From contig JAGTXK010000185.1 of assembly GCA_019096195.1 (NCBI GenBank), forward strand, positions 186,001 through 250,000: a stretch of 64,000 bases of DNA, given 5' to 3'. Of the stretch, positions 35,067 through 48,000 are shown one piece after another (the first letter of the stretch is position 1; each line of letters opens with the position of its first letter). The DNA comes from Boletus sp. NGJ (lineage: Eukaryota > Basidiomycota > Agaricomycetes > Boletales > Boletaceae). Below the pieces are notes generated by a model. That model worked only from the letters and a program-made list of their open reading frames with translations. It was not told the DNA's origin and did no database searches. Both the position numbers and the translations under genes were made by a program.

Positions 35067-38000
35067 TTGAACACGTTGGACCCCTGGTCCATATGTTGGA
35101 TGAAGGCACAGGTAGAAAATACGGACGTGGAATGCAGCATCCACCACCTGAAGTCCTTCGTCCACGATACCAGAACGATTGAAGTGTCTCGGGACCTCGT
35201 GCAAGACCTTCGAAAACTGACGAACGAAGAAGCGTACTGGGTCCTCCGTGACCTACAGCATGCCCCTAAGTTCAAAAAGGCGTCCCCTCACGCAACGAAA
35301 CGAAACTCGTTGGAGATCCCGGCAAGGGTAACCTTCGCCAACCGACAATCAGCCGAAGTCAAGACATTAATCGACTCAGGCTGCACCGGATCATCCATCC
35401 ACGAGGACTTCGTGGCGAAAAAGGGGGTGCCAACGCACTTGCTCCTGTGCCCCCTCACGGTCTACAACGCTGACAGCATGCCAAACGCCGGAGGCAAGGT
35501 CAAAAAGTTCGTAATACTCGAACTCCAGATAAACGACCACAAGGAACAGCTGGCCCTCGCAGTAACTAACCTCGGGCCCAACACTATATTCCTTGGTCAC
35601 GACTGGCTAAAAACTCACAACCCAGCCATCGACTGGAAATCAGGCAGAATCTTCTTCCGCTGTAAAGGAGAGCACACCACGAACAATGTAGATGAGGAGG
35701 ACGAAATGGACATAGACTACATGCCTTCGCAAGGTGACCGCTTGTTCGAACTCGATGTCGTAGAGTACCTGAGCAATCGAAACGTCACAACCGAAGTAGC
35801 CATTAAAGACTATGTCCAAAAGAAAAAGAAAACCTTTGAGGAAGCCACCCTGAAATACATCCATGAGTTTAAGGACGTCTTCGACAAAGAAAGCTTCGAC
35901 GTGCTACCCCCAAGACGCCCTTGGGATCACGCCATCGAACTCCTCCCGGGAAACCACGAAGTGGATTGCAAAGTCTACCCGCTAAATCCCGGCGAACAAA
36001 AAGAACTCGACGCCTTCCTCGAGGAAAACCTCAAATCCGGGAGGATACGACCCTCCAAGTCACCCTTCGCGTCCGCCTTCTTCTTCATCAAAAAGAAAGA
36101 CGGACACCTCCGCCCCGTACAAGATTACCGCAAGCTGAATGCGGTAATGAAAAGAAACCGCTACCCACTCCCCCTCATAAGCGAACTAGTCGACAAGCTT
36201 AAGTCGGCTAAATACTACACCAAGTTCGACGTGAGGTGGAGGTACAACAACGTATGGATGGCTGAAGGCAACGAATGGAAGGCCGCCTTCCAAACCAACC
36301 ATGGTCTATTCGAGCCACTCGTGATGTTCTTTGGACTCACCAACTCTCCAGCAACATTCCAAACGATGATGAACGCGCTATTCAAGAATTTGGTGGACCG
36401 AGGCGTAGTGGTCGTCTACATCGACGATATCATGATATTCACGAGAACACTTGAAGAACATCGCAAGATAGTACAAGAAGTACTACAAATTCTGAGGGAC
36501 GCCCACCTCTACCTCCGTCACGACAAATGCAACTTCGAAGTCCAAGAAACCGAGTTCCTCGGACTCATCGTCGCACAAGACAAGGTAAAGATGGATGACA
36601 AAAAGGTGGAAGCCATCAAGAGCTGGCCAACCCCCACATCGAAGAAGACGTTGAGAGGATTCTTTGGATTCCTCAACTTCTACCGATGGTTCATCAAGAA
36701 CTTCGCAATGATAGCATGCCCCTTAAATGTGCTTACATTGGTAAAGAAAAACTTCGAGTGGACAACGACCTGCCAAGAGGCTTTCCAAACCCTCAAAGAC
36801 ACTATCTCCTCCGCCCCGGTGCTTGCCATGCCCACCGACAACGACCCATACCACATCGAAACCGACGGCTCAGGCATTGGCATCAGCGCCATCCTATCCC
36901 AACGACACGATGGCATATGGCACCCCGTCGCATTCATCTCCCGTTCCCTCAACGACGCCGAGAGGAACTACCACGCAGCCGACTTGAAGATGCTCGCCAT
37001 AATGTTCGCCCTGAACGAGTGGCGACAATACCTCTTCGAGGCAGCACACCCCATCGAGATCTGGATGGACCACAAGAACCTCAAGTTCTTCCGCAAACCA
37101 CAGGATCTCACCCGTTGCCAAGCCAGGTGGCAGCAAATCCTACAGGAATACCACATAGTGATCAGCCACCAGCCAGGCAAAACCAACCTGGCGGACCCTC
37201 TGTCCTGGAGGCCAGACTTTGAAAAGGGGGTAACATCCAACAACACCATGCAGACACTACTCCCCGACACCCTTTTTTCGCCCCCACCATCACCGACCTC
37301 CACAACAGTCTCACTCAAGGCCGTAGCCCCGGCAAGCACACTCTCGAGAATCACGAAAATGCAATATAAACTCGAGCAGTATGCCAAAGACGGCCTAGAA
37401 AAGAGGGACTCCCCCTGGACCCGCAAGGAAGGGCTCGTCCACTGGAAATCGCTCGTTTACGTACCAAACGACACGAAGCTCCGGGAGGACATTCTCATCG
37501 CCAACCATGATCATCCGATCGCCAGCCATCCCGGTATCCGGCACACTCGTGACCTGATCATGAGCGAATATTACTGGCCATCACTACGATGAGACGTGGA
37601 GTCATACGTCAAAGGCTGTGACATATGCCAAAAGGTTAAAGCCAAAACCTCGGCAATCAACACGCCACTCCACCCCAACAAAATCCCATCGTCCCCCTGG
37701 GAAATCATCTCCGTCGATCTAATCGGCCCCCTCCTCCCAATCCGACAGCAAGAACGCCATCTTAGTCGTCGTCAACCGTTTCTCGAAGATGATACACCTC
37801 GCACCGGTAATGGACACCATCACATCCCAGGGAGTCGCGACGATCTTCCGCGACCAAATATTTAAACTCCATGGTGTCCCCCGAAAGGTGATCTCCGACC
37901 GAGGAACACAATTCGTGTTGTTGTTCATGCGTGACCTCTACGCACTTCTCAACATCGAAGCGAACCGTCCACGGCCTACCACCCCCAGACCGATGGCCAG

Positions 38001-38948
38001 ATGGAACGCATCAACCGAGAAGTCAAGAAATACCTACGCATCTACGTAAACCATCGCCAAACCGACTGGGCCGAATGGCTACCCTTGGCCGAGTTCGCTC
38101 ACAACTTGCAGACCACCAGCGCAACCGGCATGTCCCTGTTCCTGCTCAACTACGGGCAACAACCACTCATACCCAACAAACGAGTGGAAGTAAGGAACGA
38201 GTCCGCCGCCTCCTTCGCCGAGACCATGAAGACCCACCACAACACGGCCAAGGATGCGTTGGAGAAGACAGCAGAGGCAATGAAAAAGGCACGCGATAAA
38301 CATGCGTCCCCCGCCGTCGAATATACCGTCGGACAACAGGTTCTACTCGAAGGAACTCACATCCGAACTGACCGACTGACGAAGAAACTCGATGACAAAC
38401 GACACGGGCCATTCAAGGTGAAGCGTAAGGTGGGAGAGGCCTTCTACGAACTTGACCTCCCGCGAACGTGGAAGGGGATTCACCCCGTCTTCCACGAATC
38501 GCTCCTTACACCTTACCACCCCGGCACGTCCCCCTCTCAGATGAAATCGAAACCACCACCCCCGATTATCGTCCAACAACAAGAAGAATACGAAGTGGAG
38601 CACGTCGCCGACTCACATAAGCGACGCGGCAAAACGGAGTACCTCGTACAGTGGAAGGGATACCCCTGCGAGGAGCGCACCTGGGAACCCAAGCGGAACA
38701 TCTCAAACGCCCCACAGGCGATCGAGAAGTTCCACCACGAAAACCCAACCGCCATCTGCACGCTCGCCGACGACGAATACGATTGCCCAACGTGCACGTT
38801 CCCCGAAACCCCCCTATTCAACGACCCATCCTTCCGCTCGTACGCGGCCTCTTTGAACCACCTCCCCGACCATTTCTTCGAAATTCCCACGCCCCACAGC
38901 GATGTCAAGCTCACCGGTATCATCGTCGACCAGGAGTTCGACGGCTAA
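35067..38948 (+). mobile_element. Gypsy-1 pol part with chromodomain
   Basis: Protease, reverse transcriptase (YIDDIMIF), RNase H (IETDGSGIGISAIL), zinc-binding and core integrase (CDICQKVKAKT; SVDLIGPL) and a C-terminal chromodomain are in the order expected for Ty3 chromoviruses. A chromodomain normally directs insertion to heterochromatin. It carries a few disruptions. Confidence 0.88.
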
Positions 38949-38959
38949 AAAGGGGGTAA

Positions 38960-39320
38960 TGAAACGATCTGGACGTTTTCTTCGCTATTTACGTAGTTAG
39001 CTAACACTTAGACAATCCCACGAACGCCTTACGTAGTTACCTTATACCTAGACCTTACGTCTAGACCCCACGTCACACATTAGTCAGCCTACGTCACAAC
39101 CCTATACCCATAGAACAGGCTAGACCCCACTACGCCACTCTACGTCATAGAGAACATTCTAGTAGGTTCCACGACCGGCCCTAAGCTGGTCCGTGCTCGA
39201 TACATTAGAGTATATAAGGTAGCGTACAAACGCCTGTATTCCCTAATCTTGGAATTCCTCTTCTCTCTCTTGGATTACGCCCTTCGCGTCCCTTGAGATA
39301 TTGAGGTTTGTTTCCTTTCA
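38960..39320 (+). repeat. Gypsy-1 3' LTR
   Basis: Same length as the 5' LTR and about 98.6 percent identical to it; it directly follows the chromodomain reading frame and an AAAAGGGGG purine tract. Confidence 0.92.
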
Positions 39321-39566
39321 TTCATGCATCACATGTCAGAGCGGTGTTGCCCACATCTCTGATACTCTAAGTCACATGCAGTTTCCTGTGCACTGATCTG
39401 GGACCGCCCATCTCATATGTGCCCACCATCAATACACTGATTGCACTCACCATCTCATATCATCTTCTGACAATTCTTCTGTTCATTCCATTTATTCTAC
39501 TCTCAATGCACCTCCTCTTGTATCACTGGGTGAAAAAGGGATCAAATGAGTCCACTGGATGGCCGA
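39321..39566 (+). mobile_element. Probable 5' flank of the Harbinger Myb-like gene
   Basis: This segment lies between Gypsy-1 and solo LTR-A. Its last codons (a Trp-Met-Ala reading ending at the LTR-A target site) join in sense to the Harbinger segment that resumes at 40512. The rest is uninformative, and the Harbinger terminal repeat was not found. Confidence 0.4.
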
Positions 39567-40511
39567 TGTTATGGTTAGGGAAGGGGGTACATCTTTTTCT
39601 CTTCCTTCACCCCCTCTAAGACTATGGGACGACCTCTTCCTCGATTCTGACCAGGGATTTCCCCACAATACCGACACAGGCATTGCCTCATCCAGAACTC
39701 CCTTTCTAGGAGATACCTGTTTCAGCCATGACACTGCCCCTTTTCTCTTTCATTTGATAAATGCATTTCACCTCTGATCTGATCAATAGACATTGCCTCC
39801 TTGGCTGTGTTCTTTTGTACACAGCCTAGTATTCCAACTCCTCCATTTGACTGATGCCTTGGTCTCTTATGGTAATATTTGATCTGCAATTTATTATTAC
39901 CATATATGATATGAAGCCTGCCCTAGATGGGATGGGCCTATATATATGGGTGTTCACCCTCCATGTAACTCTAACCTAGATCTGCACAACTTCCCATGTA
40001 ATCTACCAGCTCTCCCAGCTCTCGGTTCCACTTCACCTCAGAAGCCTGTGCCCGCTCTGGAGGTGATCACCACAGTGCTTGTGATCATCTTCCTCATTAC
40101 TTTGGACTTGTGTGGCCTTGTCGCCGTCTGCTCACGTCGCTAGCCAACAGCAACTCCAACGCCAACAGAGGTTGGCCTGTGTAAGCCCAGGACTTCACCA
40201 CTGGCAGCATAGTAAATCCAGGACTCTGCCACTGGTACCTGTATTGGTCAGGACTCTGCCACTGACCCCCATATAGGATAGGTCTGCCCTTCCTTTGAAT
40301 CATGCCACCATCTTCAAAGTCCAAGACTTCGACATTGGTTGTAGAGTAGCAGCTCCAACCCCAAGGGAGGCTCTACGTTAAAGCTAGCCATTGGTCCCCA
40401 GTCTAAGGAACCTTTGGGCCTTGGGAGGTATTTTCCCCTCAAGTCCGGCTAGTCCAGTAATTATACAGGGTTGATTACTCAGAAATGTGTCACTTGTTAC
40501 ACGGCATAACA
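39567..40511 (+). repeat. Solo LTR-A (about 945 bp, unknown LTR family)
   Basis: It begins TGTTATGGTT and ends CGGCATAACA and is flanked by near-identical 5-bp repeats (GCCGA and GCTGA). It contains a TATATA box near 39.95 kb. Related copies lie at 50802-51706 (inverted) and 57035-58041. No gag or pol belongs to it, so it is a solo LTR left by recombination. Confidence 0.8.
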
Positions 40512-40689
40512 GCTGAGGAGACATCGGAGCTCCTCCAGTTTTTGAATATTCACAAGTCTGAATCTGGCAACAACAATTTCAAGGCAGCTACGTTCTTCAA
40601 AGCAGCTACCCATGTCAACTCGAAGTTCCCATCAGCCAAAGGCGCTCTTAAAACAGGAAAAACCTGTTCCAGCAGATGGTCCAAGGTAT
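40512..40689 (+). mobile_element. PIF/Harbinger Myb-like gene, first preserved exon
   Basis: The translation includes AEETSELLQFLNIHKSESGN and FPSAKGALKTGKTCSSRWSK, a Myb/SANT-like trihelix module typical of the accessory DNA-binding protein of fungal Harbinger elements. The exon ends at a GTATGT donor at 40686-40690. The intron is then occupied by Gypsy-2, and the reading resumes after an acceptor near 49.47 kb with SDYYVVLDLKNTS. This protein normally helps the nuclease find the element ends. Confidence 0.7.
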
Positions 40690-40966
40690 GTTGTGTGTCA
40701 AATTACTTGACTGAAACGACTCGGACATTTTTCCTTTCATTTATTGTAGTTAGCTAAGGCTTAGCGATCCCACGAACGCTTATGTAGTTACCCTACACCT
40801 AGACCTTAAGTCTAGACTATACATCACACCTACGTCAGACTATATCACAACCCTATATCTATAGAACAGTCTCGACCCCACCACATCACCATACGTCATA
40901 TGGAACATTCTAGTAGTTTCCACGCTGGCCCTAAACCATGGTCCAGGCCCACGAGTAGGTAGTATA

Positions 40967-42575
40967 CAGTGGCTCAAAAAACTGTCCGCATGTTTGGTCA
41001 TTGTTCACTAAACGCGTTATTCCCCAATAACTCCTAACCCTTACCCTAACATATAGGTGTATGAAATAAAGCACTGACCCTTGGCTTTCTATCCATTAAG
41101 GCTTTAAAACATATGAATAAAAATTGATGAACTGGCAGCCATTTCAAAACAATGACTCATTCGGACAGTTTTTTGACTCTAAGTTTTGATTACATATATT
41201 GGACCCTAGCATGCTGTAATATAATTACATACATTTGGTAAGGCTTCTATTATGTCACCATTATGTAACTGAGTATCAGACAACATATATAAACCCCATC
41301 ATTCCATGTTTATTTTCCCACCATCACCATGAAACCCATTTCCATCTCTCAAAGAAACAATATCATTTCTCTCTCCTCTCATGGGCTTTCCTCTAGGAAA
41401 ATATCTGCCCAAACTGGCCTAGGGAAGTCTACAGTATGCCAAGTGCTTCAGGAACTCCAGCCAGAGAAGACTAGGCTTCTTGGTGGCTGTCCTTCCAAGC
41501 TTACCTCTACCAACAAAAGAGCTATTGTTCAGCAAATTATTACTGGCAAGGCCAGGAATGCTGTTCATGCTGCCCAATACATCAATGCCATTATTGATAC
41601 CCCTGTCTGTCCTCAGACTGTTAGAAATACTCTCAAGGAAGCCTCCTTAAAGGCTGTGGTAAAGAAGAAAAAGCCACTGCTTTCTAATGGTCACAAGAAA
41701 AGAAGATTAGCCTTTGCTCTCAAGTACCAGCATTGGACTGTGGAGGACTGGAAGAGAGTTATATGGTCAGATGAGACCAAGGTCAATAGGATTGGGTCAG
41801 ATGGGCAAGAGTATGTGTGGAAAAAGAAAGGAGAGGGGCTAATTGCTAGAGAGGTCCAAGGCACAGTCAAGTTTGGAGGAGGTTCACTGATGGTATGGGG
41901 CTGCATAGGGTGGAATGGACTGGGGATTTTGAGTGAGGTGGAGGGGAGAATGGATGCTGAACAGTATGTGGCCATATTGGAGCAGGGGTTGCTGCAAAGC
42001 ATGGAGGAATCTGGAATTCCAGAAGATGACATTATCTTTCAACAAGATAATGATCCCAAGCATACCTCCAAAAGAGCCCAAAGATGGTTTGAAGAGCAAG
42101 GAATCAAGCTTCTGGACTGGCCTGCACAATCTCCAGACCTTAATCCCATTGAACATACTTGGAATTACCTCAAGAGATGCCTCTCAGGTTATGAAAATGC
42201 TCCTACAGGTGTTCATCAATTGTGGGAAAGAGTAGTGGAGCAGTGGGGAAAAATTAATGAGGAACAGTGTCAGAAATGGATAGAAAGTATGCCTAGAAGG
42301 ATTGAAGCAGTTATCAAGGCCAAAGGAGCTCATACCAAGTACTAGATACCTAGATAAATTTAGAGTCAAAAAACTGTCCGAATGAGTCATTGTTTTGAAA
42401 TGGCTGCCAGTTCATCAATTCTTATTCATATGTCTTAAAACCTTGGTAGACAGAATGCCAAGGGTCAGTGCTTCATTTCATACACCTATATGTTAGGGTA
42501 AGGGTTAGGAGTTATTGGGGAATAACACATTTAGTGAAAAATGACCAAACATGCAGACAGTTTTTTGAGCCACTG
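40967..42575 (+). mobile_element. Tc1-like DNA transposon 1, apparently complete
   Basis: The 1609-bp element lies inside the Gypsy-2 5' LTR between duplicated TA dinucleotides (40965-40966 and 42576-42577); removing it restores the LTR sequence seen at 49.35 kb exactly at that point. Terminal inverted repeats of about 216 bp (40967-41182 and 42360-42575) begin CAGTGGCTCAAAAAACTGTC. Each repeat also ends internally with an inverted copy of its own outer 20 or so bases. One uninterrupted transposase gene lies between the repeats. Confidence 0.93.
41329..42345 (+). CDS. Tc1-like transposase, DD34E, 338 residues
   Basis: This is a cut-and-paste transposase of the Tc1/mariner superfamily. Two N-terminal helix-turn-helix motifs (LSSRKISAQTGLGKSTVCQV, and the segment ending SLKAVVKKKKPLL) bind the element ends. 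The catalytic domain shows the first Asp in VIWSDETKVNRIGSDG, the second in FQQDNDPKHTS and the Glu in SPDLNPIEHTW; exactly 34 residues separate the last two. The gene is a single exon from ATG to stop, with no frame damage, so the element could be autonomous. Its closest relative in the window is the transposase at 52618-53634, of equal length. Confidence 0.95.
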   Translation: MKPISISQRNNIISLSSHGLSSRKISAQTGLGKSTVCQVLQELQPEKTRLLGGCPSKLTSTNKRAIVQQIITGKARNAVHAAQYINAIIDTPVCPQTVRNTLKEASLKAVVKKKKPLLSNGHKKRRLAFALKYQHWTVEDWKRVIWSDETKVNRIGSDGQEYVWKKKGEGLIAREVQGTVKFGGGSLMVWGCIGWNGLGILSEVEGRMDAEQYVAILEQGLLQSMEESGIPEDDIIFQQDNDPKHTSKRAQRWFEEQGIKLLDWPAQSPDLNPIEHTWNYLKRCLSGYENAPTGVHQLWERVVEQWGKINEEQCQKWIESMPRRIEAVIKAKGAHTKY

Positions 42576-43523
42576 TATAAGTAGCATGGTAACACCTGTA
42601 TTCGGTAGCTTTGGAATTCCTTTTCTCTCTCTTGGATAGCACACTTTGTGCCCCTTGAGATATTAAGGCCTTCTCCTTTTAAATTCCAAAGCCATTACCT
42701 CGTTCCCGGGCTCTTTGCCTCTGGGCACTTCTAGCCCCCTCTCTCTCGCTTTTGCCTGGTCGGTGCAAACTTTTTGCCCACTAGTACCACTCCCATTTCC
42801 CACCCAGACCCTCTCTGCGTCCATCCTCAGAGGAACCGAGGACTCTTGTTAGTGATAAGCATAATTCCAGCCTACTAGGTGGTGGCTAGTGCGAGATCAT
42901 CCTCAACTGCAGGAGAAGATAAGGAGGTACCGGTCACCGTCTCCCCCCCTCCCTCCACTTCCAAGCATGTGGGCTCTTCACCACCGCTCACCCCTTGCCG
43001 GACCTCAGGCTTAGAGGAACCCGTTAGTGCTCATGACGCACTTGAGTAAAGCACTCATCAAAGCACTTGTCTATATGCTCGTCTGGTGTTCTAAGTAAGG
43101 ATAACATTGCTACCAGGCATAGAACACTAGCCCCACTTCTCGAGTGGTTGTCGACCCGAGCGTACGCTGGTACTACGATAGCATACCCAGGTTCGTGTGA
43201 TCACCTGTGACGTTACACAGCTGCGATAGGGGAGTCTATCTCACCTTCTTCCTGTGCAGCACCTCCCTGTAGTAAGGGAGTCATCCTCCGGTTCCCTCAC
43301 TTCGACTCTCCCACTTCCAGATGATGTGCGGTCTTTCCCACCATTTTCTTTTTCAAGCTGCCTTCCAAACAGACCCATTCCTACCAAGTTTTCCGCTGAC
43401 GTTACATCTGGGCTCACCCCAATTATAGCCTAGTCGTCCACACCACCCTTACCACTTACTCGCCGACGCTTACCCGGCACATATGCACAATCACACGTCT
43501 AGCAGAGCTCGCAGGACTTCGAC

Positions 43524-44940
43524 ATGATGACCACAGTCCTGAGCCCCTACAGCCACCCCGCCTCTGCCATTCCTGTCGCTCCAGGGAGCTTTATGGATCT
43601 AGCCCAGAGGGCAGCAGCCCAGGGCCTCCCCACCCTTCAGCTGGCCCAGCTGGCCCCGTACCTCCCAGTAGCCATGCACCTGCAGCACGAAGTGGCCCAG
43701 TACGATTTGCACCAGTTGGTCCTCTGATGCAACATCTGGCGCCAGCAGTTCGTGGCAGACCCTGAAGCGGCTGGACCACCGCCCCCAATTGAGATATCCT
43801 GCGTGGACCCCCCCTCTCTGGGCCCTCTCTGGGTCAACATTCCGTCCCCCGCCAGAACACCCTGGGTCCCTCAGCAGGGCCCCCCTCCATCCCGGCCCCT
43901 GCCATCCCGGCCATTGCCGCCCTCAGGCCCAAATTCACCTGGGCAGCCGAGAGTGCCAGTGCGTGGATTTCCCCCGACTTCCCCCCGAATTGGGAAAAGC
44001 TTGGCCTCCAAGCCAGAGCACTACGACGGGAATAAGGAGAAGTTCGTCCAGTGGTGGCGAACGATGACCTTGTATCTTAGCAGCTTCAAGACCGAATCAA
44101 CTGACCGGCAGAAGATCCTCATCACTCTCTCATACATGCGCGGTGACAATGTGGCCGGCCACTTCTCTGACCTACTGGCTGAGGGCAACACTTGCACCCT
44201 GGTCAGTTACGAATTCTTCGTCAACAAGTTGAAGAAGACATTCCAACCTGCCAGCCTCACTAGGCAAGCCGAACAGAAGCTCTTTTCCCTCTGGCAGGGG
44301 AAGGACGCTGTTGAGGATTACTTTACCCGGCTTTACCAACTGGCAATGGAGGCCAAATTCGATGTGTGGATCAATGGGTGAACAATCGTCAACCAGATAC
44401 GTCACCAGGCGCACAACGAACTGGTGGAGTATGTCAAGAGGTATAAACCCGATCTCATCGACAGTACCGACATTCGCGAGTGGGAACAGGCCCTTGTATG
44501 GGCAGAGGAAGTACTTGGTGCCATCACAGAGCACAAGAAAGTCACCTCTGTCTATGCGACAGGTCCAACCTACAACCCACACTTCATTCCCCGCCCTCGC
44601 TACACCCCACCAACAACCGCTCCCCCTACCTCAACACCTGCAGCACGTCCGCATCCTCAGCAAACTGGGACATTCCCTGGACAAGGCGCTCCGATGGAGC
44701 TCGACAAGGCATGCACAGCTGGTCTGTGCAGAAAATGTAGAAAACCATGGCCGTGTGCAGACCACCCCCCCCCACCCTTGCCCGCAAGCGAGGAGCATCA
44801 CAGTAAATGGACAAGAAGTGTTCTCGAATATGTTTGTGGCCATTAGGGCCATGATGGACTCAGCAGAGGCTCCTCAGGAGGAGCCAGTAGCGTATGCTTC
44901 GGATGTAACAAATGACTCGGGTTTTCAACTTGTACAGTAG
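43524..44940 (+). mobile_element. Gypsy-2 gag part
   Basis: The start MMTTVLSPYSHPASAIPVAP parallels the Gypsy-1 gag start at 33336. A capsid-like core (EHYDGNKEKFVQWWRTM; SYMRGDN) and a Cys/His-rich tail near GLCRKCRKPW follow. It is broken. Confidence 0.85.
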
Positions 44941-45084
44941 ACACCAGTCAACCTACTGTACCCACTAAGTCATTGCCAAAGAATAAATTTCGCAGTTCTA
45001 GACATTGACGAGGCTAAGACCGAAAACCGAGTGAACCTCCCCAGCATTCCACCAGTAAGGAGTGTAACCATCCTACCATGAAAG

Positions 45085-48000
45085 GTGAAGTTCGTGCTGT
45101 CCATAAAATTAGATGATGGGCCGAACGATGCCAACATGATACCCTGCAAACACCCCAAGGAAGCACGAAAGGAAGAGACATCCTCTCGTTCATGGTTGAA
45201 CATATTAGACCCTTGGTCTATACGTTGGATGAAGGCCCAGGTGGAGAACACGGATGTAGAACGAAGCATCCACCACCTCAAGTCCTTTGTCCACGATATC
45301 AGAACGATCAAAGTGTCTCGGGACCTCGTGCAAGACCTTCGCAAGCTTTCCAACGAGGATGCATACTGGGTCCTCCACGACCTTCAACATGCTTCCAAAT
45401 TCCGGAAAGCCTCCCCCTGATCAACCAAGCAAAACTCCTTGGAGATCCCTATCAAAGTGACCCTCGCAAATTGCCAGACCACTGAAGTCAAGGCACTGAT
45501 TGACTCAGGTTGCACCGGATCATCCATACACGAGAAGTTCATGGCTGAAAAGGGGGTACCCACCCACTCACTCCCCTATCCCCTCATTGTGTACAATGCT
45601 GACGGCATGCTGAATGCCAGAGGCAAAGTAGAAAGGTTCGTGATACTCAAACTCCAAGTCCATGACCACAAAGAGCAGTTGGCCCTCACCGTAATGAACC
45701 TTGGGCCCAACACGATATTCCTCGGACATGATTGGCTGAAGACGCACAACCCAGCCATCAATTGGAAAATGGGTAGAATCTCCTTCTGCTGCAAAGGAGA
45801 TCACATCACGAACAACGTAGATGAAGAGGAGGATGAGATGGACATAGACTACATGCCCTCACAAGGCGACTGCCTATTCGAAATTGATGTAGTAGAATAC
45901 ACAAGAAATCGAAATGTCGCCACAGAGGTAGCCATTAAAGACTATGCCCAAAAGAAAAAGAAAACCTTTGAGGAAGCCACCCTGAAGTACGTCCATGAGT
46001 TCAAAGATGTCTTCGATAAGGAGAGTTTCGATGCACTGCCCCCAAGACGCCCTTGGGATCACGCCATTGAACTCCTTCTGGGAAACCATGAAGTGGACTG
46101 TAAGGTCTACCCACTAAACCCTGGTGAGCAAAAAGAGCTCAACACCTTCCTCGAGGAGAATCTTAAATCTGGAAGAATACATCCTTCCAAATCCCCCTTC
46201 GCATCGGCATTCTTCTTCATCAAGAAGAAAGACGGACGTCTCTGCTCTGTACAAGACTACCGCAAGCTGAACGCGGTAACAAAAAGAAATCAATACCCCC
46301 TCCCACTCATCAATGAGCTGGTCAACAAGCTCAAGTCGACCAAATATTACACTAAGTTCGACGTGAGATGGGGTTATAACAACGTACGGATGGCTGAAGG
46401 AGACAAATGGAAGGCAGCCTTCCAAACAAACCACGGGCTATTCGAGCCACTTGTGATGTTCTTCAGACTCACCAACTCCCCAGTGACATTCCAGACTATG
46501 ATGAACATGCTGTTCAAGAATTTGGTGGACTGAGGCATAGTGGTTGTCTATATAGACGATATCATGATATTCACGAAGACGCTCGAAGAGCACTGAAAAG
46601 TGGTACACGAAGTACTGCAAACCCTGAGGGACACCCATCTCTACCTATGTCATGACAAGTGTGACTTCGAGGTCCAAGAAACTGAGTTCCTCAGACTCAT
46701 CGTCACACAAGATAAGGTAAAGATGGACGGAAAGAAAGTGGAAGCCATCAAAAGCTGGCCAACCCCCACATCAAAGAAAATGCTCAGGGGTTTCCTTGGA
46801 TTCCTCAACTTCTACCGATGGTTCGTCAAGGGCTTCGCCATGATCGCACGCCCCCTGAATGCGCTCATGTTGGTAAAGAAAGACTTCAAGTGGATGACAG
46901 CCTGCCAAGAAGCCTTCCAAACTCTCAAAGACACCATCTTCTCCACCCTAGCGCTAGCCATGCCAACTGATGATGACCCCTACCGCATTGAAACCGACGG
47001 TTCCGGCATTGGCATCGGTGCCATTCTCTCCCAACGACACAATGGTATATGGCACCCCATTGCCTTCATCTCCCATTCCCTCAATGATGCCGAGCGGAAC
47101 TACCACACAGCCGACCTGGAGATGCTTGCCATCATGTTCGCTCTCAATGAATGGCGACAATACCTCCTTGAAGCTGCCCACCCAATCAAGATCTGGACAG
47201 ACCACAAGAACCTCAAGTTCTTCCGCTGGCCACAAGATCTCACATGTCGCCAGGCCAGATGGCAACAAATACTACAAGAATACCACGTAGTAATCAGCCA
47301 CAGACCCGGCAAAACCAACCCTGCAGACCCTCTGTCCCGGAGGCCAGACTTCGAAAAGGGGGTGACATCTGATAACACCACGCAAACACTACTTCCCGAT
47401 ACACTTTTTTCACCTCCACCATCGCTGACCTCCCCGACAGTCTCTCTCAAGGCTGTCACACCAGCAAGCACACTCTCGAGATTCACCAAGATGCAATACA
47501 AGCTCAAGCAGTTCGCCAAAGATGGCCTGGAAAAGGGAGGCTCACCCTGGACCCGCAAGGAAGGACTTGTCCACTGGAAATCGCTCGTATACATGCCAAA
47601 CAATGCGAAACTTCGAGAGGACATCCTCATCGCTAACCATGACCACCTGATTGCCAGCCATCCCGGTATCTGGTGAATGCATGACCTAATCATGAGTGAA
47701 TACTATTGGCCGTCCCTATGTAGAGACATGGAGTCATACGTAAAAGGCTGCGACACGTGCCAAAAGGTTAAAGCCAAAACCTCGGCAATCCACATGCCAC
47801 TCCACCTGAATGAGATTCCATCATCCCCATGGGAAATCATCTCTGTAGATCTGATTGGCCCCCTCCTCCAATCCAATGGCAAGAACGCCATCCTAGTCGT
47901 CGTCAATTGTTTCTCGAAAATGATCCACCTAGCACCAGTAATGGACACCATCACACCGCAAGGAGTCGCGACAATCTTCCACAATCAAATATTCAAACTC

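Larger units (their letters stand above)
32132..39320 (+). mobile_element. Gypsy-1: Ty3 chromovirus (LTR retrotransposon), nearly whole fossil
   Basis: Two 361-bp LTRs (32132-32492 and 38960-39320), each TG...CA, bound the element, and a 5-bp target duplication TTCAT lies at 32127-32131 and 39321-39325. Internal parts on plus: gag about 33.3-34.8 kb with a Cys-rich knuckle near its end; protease (LIDSGCTGSS) near 35.4 kb; reverse transcriptase (VVYIDDIMIF) near 36.4 kb; RNase H near 36.9 kb; integrase about 37.5-38.2 kb; and a C-terminal chromodomain (YLVQWKGYPCEERTWEP) near 38.6 kb. The LTRs differ at about 5 of 361 positions, so the insertion is young. Its coding region carries a few disruptions, about three to five. 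The primer site has the self-priming form. This is a Ty3/gypsy chromovirus by domain order; confidence in the family is high. Confidence 0.93.
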
